Assembly: GCF_002234675.1 (NCBI RefSeq)
Contig: NC_019868.2
Span: forward strand, 19,500,743-19,564,742
Direction of reading: 5' to 3'
Length of the DNA stretch: 64,000 nt
From: Oryzias latipes
Lineage: Eukaryota > Chordata > Actinopteri > Beloniformes > Adrianichthyidae
The position numbers and the translations under genes were made by a program. Under the pieces are notes generated by a model. The model was not told where the DNA came from. It worked only from the letters and a program-made list of their open reading frames with translations, and searched no databases. This document shows, piece by piece, positions 25,201 through 37,200 of this stretch; within the stretch, counting starts at the first letter, position 1; every line of letters starts with the position of its first letter.

Positions 25201-28200
25201 ATGCTTTTTTTTTAACTGCATCGTTTTGTTCACAGTGATTTGAATAAAGAAATACTCAGAAATGCAATTTTGAGCTTAATTTTCCTCAGTCAAGTGAAAA
25301 AGGCACAATAAATATTAAAAACGTAGTTTTTATCAGAGTGGGTCTTTAAAATTTTGAAAATAACAGTTGAACATTTGTAATAAATGTGACAAACGGTTCA
25401 AAGATGGTAAATGGTTTCATTTGAGGACCAACATAAAAAGTTATATTTTTGATTAAACAAGAAAAAAGGGAACTGGTTATAAATACAAAATCAGCTGGTG
25501 ATGGCGGACAAAAACCTTTTTTTTTGGAACTGACCTGGTCGGTTTAATAGAAAATCAATTTTAAAAAGAAAAAATACAACTTTGAATCGAAAAATAAACA
25601 CTTTCCTTTGGGCGGTAAAATCACAAAGAAACATACTAACTTGTCAAGTGTTTCCATCTGCAGAGTTCCAGGAAAGGAGGAAAACAGAGAAAAAGGTCAG
25701 AGCTCAGCTTTGGGAAAAAAGAACTAGAACATGTCGATATGTGACAAAGGTTAAACACAGCGATTGATTGGAGGAGAAATACCAAAATGCAGACAACAGA
25801 CATGAGTGGACACTACGTGCTGTTATTGGCAACAAGCTGTGTGAGAGAGATGCGATTGTTTGTCAAATCCTGTCACCCCGACCCAAAATGACTCAGCTGA
25901 CCAGCACAGAACCTTCTCTGTTCTTCTTCGCTCACGCCTTCTGAACAAATGCTCTACAGAGAATGAAAAATCTTTTTTTCCAGCCAATAAAACTTGCTGC
26001 TGAATTTTTGTGGTGCTCTTAGATCTGTGCTCCCTTTGATCCCCTTAAACCAGTGCTTCTCAAATAGTGATGCGATGCCAGGGGGGGGGGGGGCGTGCAG
26101 TAGTGGCGGTCCTAGGCAAATGTAATACGGGCAATTGCCCGGGGCGCAAATTTATCGGGGGGCGGTGGTGACAGCAGCTCAGTGCTTGGAAAAAAATCTG
26201 CGCCACTGCTGGTTTCCTAGTATCTGTTTTATGACAGAGTTTGTAACAGCCTGAAACCTGTGGACTGCCGTCCCTGCAGCTGCTCCTGTCACACACGAGA
26301 AGGAAAGGGGAGGGCTAGTGGGCTCAGGCTGTAAACTGGGCACGCAGAGAGCTGCAAGCACAGCCTGGATTGCCTTAGATTACTTAGCTCATGCTAATAA
26401 TGTCATTCTTTATGAACTATTGTAGACATCTTTATGACGTCTTTATTTTCCATAACTGTATTCTTTGTCTGCCTGTCGTTTAGTTGGTGTCAGTATTTGA
26501 TAGAAAGACAGCAGGTAATGCAGTGAAACAGCTGCACTTTATGAGATCATAAATAAACAATCCATAAAAAAAAGAAGCACAATGTTTTTATCCATTTCTT
26601 CAGACTAAAAACGTTAAATATATTGGTGCTGCTGTGTTAATGTTTCAGATCCATTTACATTTAATATTATTTATTGATTGAATTATTTTTCTCAGCATCA
26701 AATGGTTCAGTTGGTCAAAATGTTTCTAGTTTAAATAAGGACTGACAGATTTTTTTATTTTAGGCACTTTAAGCTTCTTTTCTGTTTTAGACTATAACAG
26801 GGTTTCTGTGTGGCTAAATAAAGGTAATATTTGTTGAAAGTGGATTTATATTGCTTTTTTTCTTTTGTTAATGTTAAAAGATACAATTTCATGTGTATTT
26901 ACACAAATTTTATAGATACTAACCTAATATATATTGTCACCGCTTGAGTGTGTGTGTGTGGGGGGGGGGGGGGGGGGCTGGCAAAAAATAATTGAGAAGC
27001 ACTGGCTTAACCCAATGAGACCATTAACATGCCCAAAATAATTGGATAGCAGGTAATTAAATTGACATGCGACTCTTAGAAAATCCTGGTCAACATGGAA
27101 GTCCACTATCTTGACTTATTTTGGAGAACTGCGTACGTTCTTAACAATGTAACTTTGACACTTCCTGTTCCTTTCACAACAAAATAACCCACCACTCTAC
27201 CCGCAGTTCTTCATTAAGACTAAATGTCTGTCAAAAAATAAAAAAATAAAAACACTTTTGCTGCCGTTCTCACAAAGAAAAAACAACGGTTGCTATGGTT
27301 ACGCCAACTCGGGGGCTGTCAATTAACTTCCACTTTGTATGTTTTTTTTTCTTTTTTTTTCCCATACACACACGCAGTTGTAAAACTACAGCTACATTTT
27401 TGAGATAAAGATGGTTTGATGCCAGGAAGCATTTACTATTTGGGCAGAAATCTACGCGTGTTGACCCTGAATATTAGACATCACTTTATCTTGTTTACAT
27501 GGTTCTAGAAAAGTCAACATTATCAAAAAATTGGATAGTAATTGTGAAGAATATTTAAAAACTGCCTTTAACCTTTATTACACTAATGGTTTAAACTTAA
27601 TTCACTGAGCATGTATTGTCATCTCAAAATTATATTACATTTGAAGAAAGCACAGCCAAACTATTGTTCTAACAGTTTCTTCCCATACTCCCTCTTTTCT
27701 GTGCATGTTTTCTGCTGAGCAGGCCTCAGACTTATCTTCACTTTAGCCTTGGAGCTTCTCTCCAGCAGTAACCTGTGGGCGTGTTTTTCACACGAGGTCC
27801 ATTGGACGATCTTCTGAATATGCAAATGCAGGGTTTTTATACCAAAGCCCATCCCTGAACTCTTTGGTTCGGACTTTGAATGTACCATGTTCATGTCTGT
27901 CCCCTTCGTGTTTGTGCGAAGTAAAACCTCCACAAAAGCTAAGTTTTGTCTCTGAGTCATTATTCATTATTTCTGTGTGTAAGAAACTGAAAAGGGAACG
28001 AACCAACCTAATATTTTTATTAATACAGTCCTTTCTAGAAAATCCAGTTTCTTCACAGTAATCAAATATTTGGTGTGCATGTAAATGAGCTTTATACAAA
28101 TTCTACAGCTGGAATGCTTTATGCTAATGTCCAAAGGTAACAAAAAATGTATAAATAAATGTTTATGTATCTTGTGACTTTTGGCTTGGGCACTTTAGAC

Positions 28201-31200
28201 AGTTGCTGCTTTCCTTCTTTCTATAGAAAATCTAATAATAGAGCAAAATGGGCACAAGGTTCTGAGGAGGCTCTACTCATCTCTAATGACGTGCTCATCC
28301 ATCTACACACAGAAGTGAAGTGTCTCTGGACCGAACAAGTACAAATGGAGAGAACTTGGCAGAATTTATGAGCAAGACTAAATACGGTGACGGACCACAT
28401 GGAACTGCAGCTGCAGTCGGAGCACCGCCATTACCCAAATTATAGGATGCTGCCTGGACTATGGAAGACTTTTTATCTCAGGATGGGTTTAGAGACACTC
28501 CTCACAAAGTCTTAGAAAGGTTTGTTTTTAAATTTTACAACAAATACATTTTAAAAAGAGCCAATTTTCCATTAACTAATGGAATAATTTTCCAATCAAC
28601 TAATGTTGCTACAACTTCTGCAGTTCAATCCAGCTGCATTCACACATGCATCTCTAATTTCCTCACTGTTTTATGCAGAGCAGCTGTGTAAGACTGCACA
28701 TCATTGTGTGAAATTCATTGAATCAAGTTCTCCAGTTTGAGGAAAGCAGTTGATTATTTTTAAGAGGGCACTTTTCAGAAAAGAGCTGCTGCTTTTAGCT
28801 TTTCTGTGTACTGCTTTCAAAACTCTGATTTATTTCAAATAGGTTCTCCAGCTCCTATTTACAAATAAATAAACACTATAAAACAGAAAAAATGTTTTTT
28901 TAACAGAAGCGATAAGATGAATTATGTAAGGGTTAATGGCCGACGAAGTGTGCGGTTACTACTTTTTAACGCACGCCGTGGAAGCCTGAACCTTCGCGTC
29001 GGACGGTTGCTTCCGCGAAGTGCGTTAAAAAGTAGTAACCGCACACTTCGAAGGCCATTAACCCGCTTATACCATGGTCACTCACAAAAGCAATACATAT
29101 TAACCAGGTTTTAGTCCTTAATTCTTGTTTTTTTTCCGATTTGGATCACTTTTCTCATAAACAGCGTACTATATGTTACGTGATGCGGCGTAACATATAG
29201 TCCGCGTCGCGCAGCACCACCGCTGCAGTCAAGATTCGGCGATATATATAGGCTCATCGTCCCGATGGGTTGAATAAAGCATCAATTCAGAGGGAAAGTT
29301 AATCGCTTACCGCTTGTTTTTGCCCAGATGATGAAGCAAAAGGTTGTTTTACAGAAGCCGGCGCAGTGATACAAATCATTTAAGCTAGCCGACCGGGACT
29401 TCTTTTTTCACCGTGCGGTTATCAGGTTTTTACGCATACCCAGCAGCCAATCAGAATCGAGTATTCAACCGGACCATGGTATAATAGAGATATAACCTTT
29501 AGCTTTAATATTACTTTGGTTTTTTTGAAGTAAACATTTCTAAAAGCCAAAAACAATTCAATAAAAAAGTTCAGAAGGTTTCTTCAAAGAACTTGAAACT
29601 CAATTTTCATATTTTTCTCTGTCATTACAGGTGATTACAGATGAAAGTAATAATCAATAACCCCATCTGTTAAAATAAATTGTTCACAAAGAGGAGGGTG
29701 TGTTAAGCAAGAGCATTTCTCAAAGTAGCGTCTTGTGTGATGCATTGTTCTGCAGTTCAAAATCAATATTACATTTCTCCATTTTTCATTCTCCCCCTCA
29801 CAGAGTAATGTGTGCATTATTTTAGGACATAATAGGCTTTTTGCTGAATTCTAAAGACCTACCATAAACACATTTATGGGTTTAAGAGCAAAGTTCTAAT
29901 ATTCTTGTCACAAAGTTTTACTTTTTTGTTTATAGATGGACAAAGGTTGGTTTCATTCATCTTTTTTTTCATCCTGTTGTGCCAAAATACGCTGATCTCA
30001 GCATATATTTACATTTAGAGATTTTTTCTGTATATTCTCATCATATGACATTATTTTGGCAACAGTGAACCCCAGCCTTTAAACCCTAAAGGAGTCATTT
30101 TCTCTTCTTAACGAGAAGCCAGAATAACGAGACTTCAAAACATCATTAAAACCACATTAGTCAAATTGCAGCTCTGATTTTCTTTTTTCCACCTACCCAT
30201 TCTGTGGCTGCTGTGTGCTGGCATTGCCCTGTGAGTGCGGGGTGTTAAGTTTAGGCGAATAGGCCACAGGTTTAATAACGGGTCCTGAGCTGGCACTGCC
30301 ACCACCTGCTGAAAATGGCCTTGCCATCTTGTTAATGGTTGTGCTCGGGGCAAAGGAGTACTTTGGCTGAGCAGAACCTGCCGTGTGTGAATCCTGTGGG
30401 AGTGTCGGGGAAGGGAGGAAAGAAAAAAAAAAGAAAAAAGTACACAAAGCAGCACAGAGCACAACATGCAGTTAAAACTCATGGCACACACAAAAAAAAG
30501 TTCTGCTGTTGCACAATCCCCAACCTTTCCAGTCTCCTCTCGTAGCAAAAGATTACAACACTGTGCAAACCGGCCATCTTTTCCTCTGCACAGACGAAGA
30601 GCTTCAGTAGTGAACGCTGCTGTTTATTTGTGCTGGCTGTCAGCCAACGACGGGCCAAAGTAACCTGCTGCAGCAGATAAAATATTCGTCTAGAACTGGC
30701 ATGTCCCACTAATGAGATTCCTCACTGAGCATTATGCACACACTGCAGAACAACTTCTATTAAAATGGAACACTGGTTTTATGCAGGCTCGTGCCAGCTG
30801 CTTTGACTAATAGCAGTTTGCATCAGTTCAAGGAGTTCATGACACTATTGTACTTATGAAAGTGCAGTTCATCAGGCAAGTAGCTGTGAAAGTGTGGAAA
30901 AAAAAGAGAAACCGAAGGCGACATCGCTCGCTGGTAATGGGGGATTGCACAAGGCAGAACAAAAGAAGACGAGAATTTCTCAAAACAAAACTACGCCAAG
31001 CGCACGACTCGTTTAGCAGCTCACTGGTGCTCGGCTGATGCAGTGCTCATAGGTGATTCCAATTCATTTCAACACAAACTAACATGACACACTGTATAAT
31101 CCAACAGCAAGTGGGGGTTAAAGGACACTTCAAATCTCCAGATGAAGCAGAATCTCACAGCCAAGTGTTGTTGACTGATAGAGGAGCTCACCATCTACAG

Positions 31201-34200
31201 GGAAAAACAGACTTACCTTTCGCTCTTCCACCAATTTAGAACCTCTGGGGGGAAAACAGGAAAACAAAGGAGATATCAAATCAACAAGTCTTCAAGATTG
31301 AAGTTTTTAATACATAATGGTAAGAAAACAACCATAAGATGAACTAGACTTCGGAAACGTGAAAATAGAATTCTTGAACGAAATACTTTTTTATTAAAAA
31401 TAAAAAAAGCACTGCTAACCTTTTTTTAGGAAAGGTTTTAAATTAAACCATTTTTTTGGGGATTTTTTAATTTATAAACAAGATCTCTCAATTAGAGGTC
31501 AGTAACCTGAGGCTCCAGAGCCATGTGTGTTTTTTTTTACCCCTCTATTGTGGCTCTCTGGCTGAAGAAAAATCAAATGATAGTCATTTTAAAAAGTTAT
31601 TTTATTATTAATTTCATTTAGTCCGATTTATGAATTTTTGGCTGAGGTGTTTCTATAACAGCAAATTAAACTGTGTTAAGTTTTTATATACTGCAGACAA
31701 TAAATCAAGACAATTTGATCTTCCAAATTTTGTTTAGATTTTTTTTTTTATTAAAGCACTTGTCCTGTTTATATTCAGGTTAAAAGCAGTGGTAAGTTGG
31801 AAAAATGATGATGGCACATTCAAGTAGACTTAACTTATATAGAGAAAATGCCATTTATGTAGGACTTGCAGAGTAATAAATGGCTGCAGGATGATCCCAT
31901 GTTGATCAGGGTGTTTCGTTTTAAAAGGAACTAATGTGACCCTTTGTCAAAACAAAAAACACAATTTTATATTTAGAAAATATGTACCGGTATGGTCTTC
32001 ATATTTCTGTTTTTGCTCAGAAGAAAGTTAAAGAAAAGATATAATAAATTCTTTGTTCTTACATTTTAAGTTCACATCCGGTTTAGTGTGTGTTATATTT
32101 AATATGACCATTTTGGTAGAAACTAGGACTTCATTTTAAGAATGAGGGTGCAAACTACTTTGGATTAACATGACCACAAAATGACAGCTAAGAACCAATA
32201 ACCCCAAACAACAAGATACAGTTGCAACTGGAAAAACAGAAAAACTTTAAAATAAAAAAGATGTGAAAACAATGTGAGCAAAAAAATTAGATGGAAAGAC
32301 AGAAAAAAAGAGAATGAAGGATGCTATGAAAAATAAGACAGATTAATGGAAGAATAACAGAGTTAAATTGTGCATCAGTAACATGGTTCACTAAACATAA
32401 TTTCAATAACTAAAAATGGATTCTTACATTGTTGATATTGTTGTTCCCTTTATCTTGAATATGTAAACTGGCATTATTGTTTATATTGTTCTCTAAATAA
32501 GCAAATACCAAATAAAAGTAAAAAAAACTAGACATAATAGAAAAGAATAAATATGGTGATGCACTCTATTATGACCAAAGCTCCAGTGCATGTTTTTTCA
32601 GGATATCGTTCTTGAACGACTGCAGAGCCTTTGTGGGCTTTAACAGCTCTAAAAGTCCATTACAGTAGAAAACAGCTGCACTTTTAGCATGAAGGCACTC
32701 AGCTTCACGTTTCTGTTGGTTTACGGCATAAATCGTCATCGTCATCCTCCTCCTCTAACCGAATGTGTAGCACAAAGCTGCAGAAAGTTCTTTGTTTCAG
32801 TCTGCAGCCACACACAAAAACAGCAGACAGACTTTTCTGTGACAACAGGGAATGACAAACAGCTGCTGTCAATGGCTGCCGCACTGCTGATAGAGTCGCG
32901 TCAGAGACTGACAACGGCGCTAAATGATAGAGAAAGCACAGAGAGGGCTCTGCTTTTCAGAACCCACAGAAAACAAGCGGATGGAACGTTGGCAGGGCCT
33001 GAACCAAGACGATACTTGGAAAAGTCAAATGGAATGAGGAATATTAGCAATACTGGTTGTTCTGTATCTGTATTTACATTGGAGCAGAAGAATGGAGATG
33101 ATTAAATCAGCCTTTTCTTGGAAACGTTTCGTTTGTCGGTTGAATGTGACCTCAGTTATGACTGAATATGAGCCCTGGATGAGATCATTTCCTCCCTCAT
33201 TTCATGGATCACTTGTTTTAGCTGATGCATAGTTGGCTTTTCCAGGCGATGTTAGATAGAGACAGAAACTCGACCACAAAGGACTCTCCCATGACACTCT
33301 AATCAACTTTCCACACATTGCAGACATACTTTAACTACATCCCTGCAGACCGCCAATGACACTGAAACACACTTTTAGAAATGATGCACACTCTTCTAGT
33401 GAAGCAAAAACCATATTGCACATATTTTAGTAACTTTTCTTCCATCTAAAAAGCTCACGATGAGGTTTAACCCTTACCCATAAAAGAGAACTGCATGAAA
33501 CACAGACTATAACTCGTCTCAGCTGTCTTCCACTTTTAACATGTTCCAATCATTTTTTTCAAAACGAGGATGGAGGCCAAAATTTAAATTTAAAAATTTA
33601 AAAAGAAAACAGACACAAGCTTCCATCCAAGAAGTCTTAAGAAAATAATCGCCACCCATTCTAATGTTATATATTAAACTGGAATTACAACGCCCGTTAA
33701 AAATAAATTAGTTTATGCAAGGTCGTAACCTTTATTTCTTATTCTTTTTTCTAAAGAAAATAAAAATAAACAGTGCGATTCCAATAAATTTAGTTATAAA
33801 GGGCCATATTACAACTTAGGGGCTCAAAGAGCTACACAAAAAACATAGAACTTCTGTCAGAGGTTTATGACTGTTATATTCAAATAGTTCACATGAAGTC
33901 AGTTTATCTTAATGATAAACGATGTAAGTGACCATAAAACTACATTGATGGCTTTTCGGTGTAATGTTCGTACTAAGAAAGCAAAAGGTGACGGTGGACA
34001 GGAAAAATTCTCTCTAGATGGGAGATTAGGGGGAAACCTCCAGGAGAACCTGAGTTTATAAAGAAGAGCATCTGTCATAATTATTTTGGTTCTGAGAGGA
34101 CAAGAAAAAGACAAACACGATAAATACTGGAACATCTGCAGTAAGACAAACAGGCAGGTTAGTAACTGGGAGAGAAGGAAGCAGATGAACAAACAGAAAA

Positions 34201-37200
34201 TCCCTGGAGAGTCTGCTAAATGACAAAAGAAACAAGCTAGTCCATGGAACAAAGTCAGAGAACAGCTGTAGAAAGACAAAAGAGACATAAGAGACTGCAA
34301 TGATGAGGAAAATATGATGATAGACAAACCCAAAACCCCTGGAACAGCAGTTATAAATAAACATCAACATCTTATAACATCAATAAAGAAAAAGACTGTT
34401 TTCTCGTATATTTTTAATAGTCCTCATCTAAATTAAGCGTAGAAAATCCAATTAGTGTCTCACATACCTCACTTGATTTGCTTTTCAAATCTCAGAATTG
34501 TTATGTGATGTAATTGTGCTAACAGCTTTTAATGAGACAAAACTCAACATCTTAAAAAACTGACAAAAGTGATGGCACAGCAACTATAAAAAAAATAAAA
34601 AACAAAACTTGAAAAACCTGCGGTCGTTCTCTCAAAATAAGTTCAAAAAAGAAAAGGTGTTGAAATGTAAAAGAAGAGACTCTTGGCAGGCAGTAGTAAG
34701 GTGAACAAGATAACACAGCTTTTCTCTTATTACTTACGAGGATCAAAAAAATCAAAATGAGTCCCATAAAAGCAGCAAGCTCATCTTTATTGCTCTAACA
34801 AGTCGATACCTTCTCATTTTCTGAAGGTTTTAGGCCCTTGAATGATTACATTTTTATCTCTCTTTGGGCCTAAAATCTTTTTTTATGTCCACACTGCAGA
34901 TGAAACATTTCCTCTAGTCTTCAGAGAGACTTTATAAAAAGTATTTGCAGACTAATGTGTGCAAATTCTGCCGACGGGCATGCAGTCTGCTGCAAATTAT
35001 TTTCTTACTGAATTTAAAAAAAAGTGCTTTTATGAGAAATTGCGTGTCCTTTTTGTGTGTTTCTGGTGCTTTTTCAGGATGTGAGGTTTTCTTTTGGAAT
35101 AGTTTAGATTAAAAGAACAGAAGGTCAGCACACAGAGCCACCAGGAGCTGCTGTGGAAAAGAAGACAAATACTAGAGCTGGATGTAGAGATGAAATTGTG
35201 TGCATGCCTCAGTTAATAGCTTTTAATAAATCACTAGTTGTGCTTGACTTACACCTCAGACAATTATTAAACTGTGTTTTAAACACAGATTCCAGCTATA
35301 TTTGAACTTTTTGTTGCATATTAAACCAGAGTGATGAGTTGTCAGAGTTTGTTCCTCTGGTAAAATGTAGGTTTTTTTTTATAAACCTGCAAAGGTCAAA
35401 TGCTATAATTCAAACCATCTTTTAGTCCTTAACACCTCAAATAATTTTTCATATTTAAAATGAAAACCAGCCATTTCAAAGCTGATTTAATTGGATGCAA
35501 GTTTGTTTTACATTTGCCATAAAAAATATATTAAAGATGACTAAAGTGTAAGCTTAACCTGCTAATGTAAATGTTCCTGCACCTTTAGAATCAACAGAGG
35601 GAAATAATCAAATTAAACAAAAATTAAATCACTAAAATAATACAAAATAAAACAGAAGGCAATCTTAAACAAATCAGCACTTATGAAAACAAATGCTGTG
35701 CCCGTTTGAAAGAAGAAAAAAAAGGTTAAAATAATATTTTTTTTGTATTTTTGCTAGGCTTGTACAATTATTCACAAATTTATCATTATCGCGATTTCAG
35801 GCTGTGCAATATCCATATGGCAAAAGTCAGCAAAAATCACGATAAATGGTAAACCTTAAATGTGCTAAAACAATCTTATGGCAACTTGAACTCTTCAATG
35901 AATATAATAAATCCCTGTATGCATTTAACCAATCAGATGGAGCCCTTCACGTTGTTGACCAATCAGGTGGAGCTTTTATGTTAGATTTTCCCCTGCTAAT
36001 TAAACAAAGGTCATTTGGAGAATAATCTAAGGTATTTTGACTCCTATTTAAATTAAACTTTTGCAGTGAAATGGAAATGTTTTTGTTGTTTTTGCCATTT
36101 GTTCGTTAAACGCAAGTTATATCGTCTCTGCAGTATTGATCACCAATATCGCATATTGCGAGTTTTCTTCATATCGTGCAGCCCTAATTTTTGCAATAAT
36201 CTGTCAACGTAAAGCAAACTTGAAAGTTCCCTCAGTCTCATAAAAAGTGCCAGTGAGTGTTTTTTGAATATTTAGATTGTTGTGAGTCCATGGGAGGAAT
36301 GAGAAATCCTGTTCCGGCTTACCTGCTGAGGGTGAGGGTGAGGGAGTCTGTTGCTGCTCTAATCTTGTTCTGTGCCTCCACATGAGTCATGTCTTCAGCA
36401 TTGGCATCACAGATCGAAACCACCCAGTCTCCCACCCCGACTCCAGCCTGAGCCGCCTTTCCACCTGGAGTCAGCTGTGGAGGACAAAGATGCAGAAGTG
36501 ATTTAGTGGGAGAAGATTATTAACAGAGTTATGAAATGAAACCCATATGACGGAGAAGCAACTTCAGCAGGTCAGAAAAAACATATAGGTAGCCGATAAC
36601 GCAAAAAATGAATAAACAAGAATACATTTTTTTAAAACACGTAGATAAAATCTATTTATTACCAAGTAAAAAAAACTTTGTCTTTCCAGCAGATCTGGTG
36701 TGATTGTTACAGCTTAAAATAATAACTTATTCAAATCAGTACTTGTATCCCCCACTTTCTCACCTCTCTTCCTTTTACTCTCCCCCCCCCCCCCCCCCCC
36801 TCACATTCTTCCCCTCTCCCTCCCCACACACACTGAATTTAACAAATAAATAAAAAATAATACAACAAAAAGGGGTTTATACAAATCTACACCCTGGTTT
36901 CTCGAAGCTATATAACCTCTTTTTGTGATAGTAAAACCTGTCCAACACAAAAAGCCTTCAGCTCTAATCTGTTTGCTCAGCTGTTGGACAAAACAAGTTA
37001 AAGAAAAAAAAATCAAGTAAAAAAAAACTAATTGTGCATCTTTGCATGTTTTTTAAAGGTAATGCATCCATGTGAAAAATCCATGTTTTAATAAAAGTCA
37101 TACATCAAATCAATCTTTATTTATAAAGCATTTTATGTTATAGAGTAATGCAATGTGTTTTACAGAATTAAAACATCTTTCTAAAAAGAAAAAAGGAGGA

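Larger units (their letters stand above)
24546..30196 (-). other. pdlim7 intron
   Basis: The intron contains a terminal-inverted-repeat element (24728-25348), an hAT-like element (26051-27004), a foldback element (28930-29064) with a second hairpin at 29168-29201, and AT-rich sequence. No further exon is seen. Confidence 0.65.

Noticed and set aside
33899-34767. Long minus-strand open frames in a pdlim7 intron
   Set aside because: They are low-complexity Phe/Leu/Ser-rich translations of A-rich DNA, with no splice sites or known domain.
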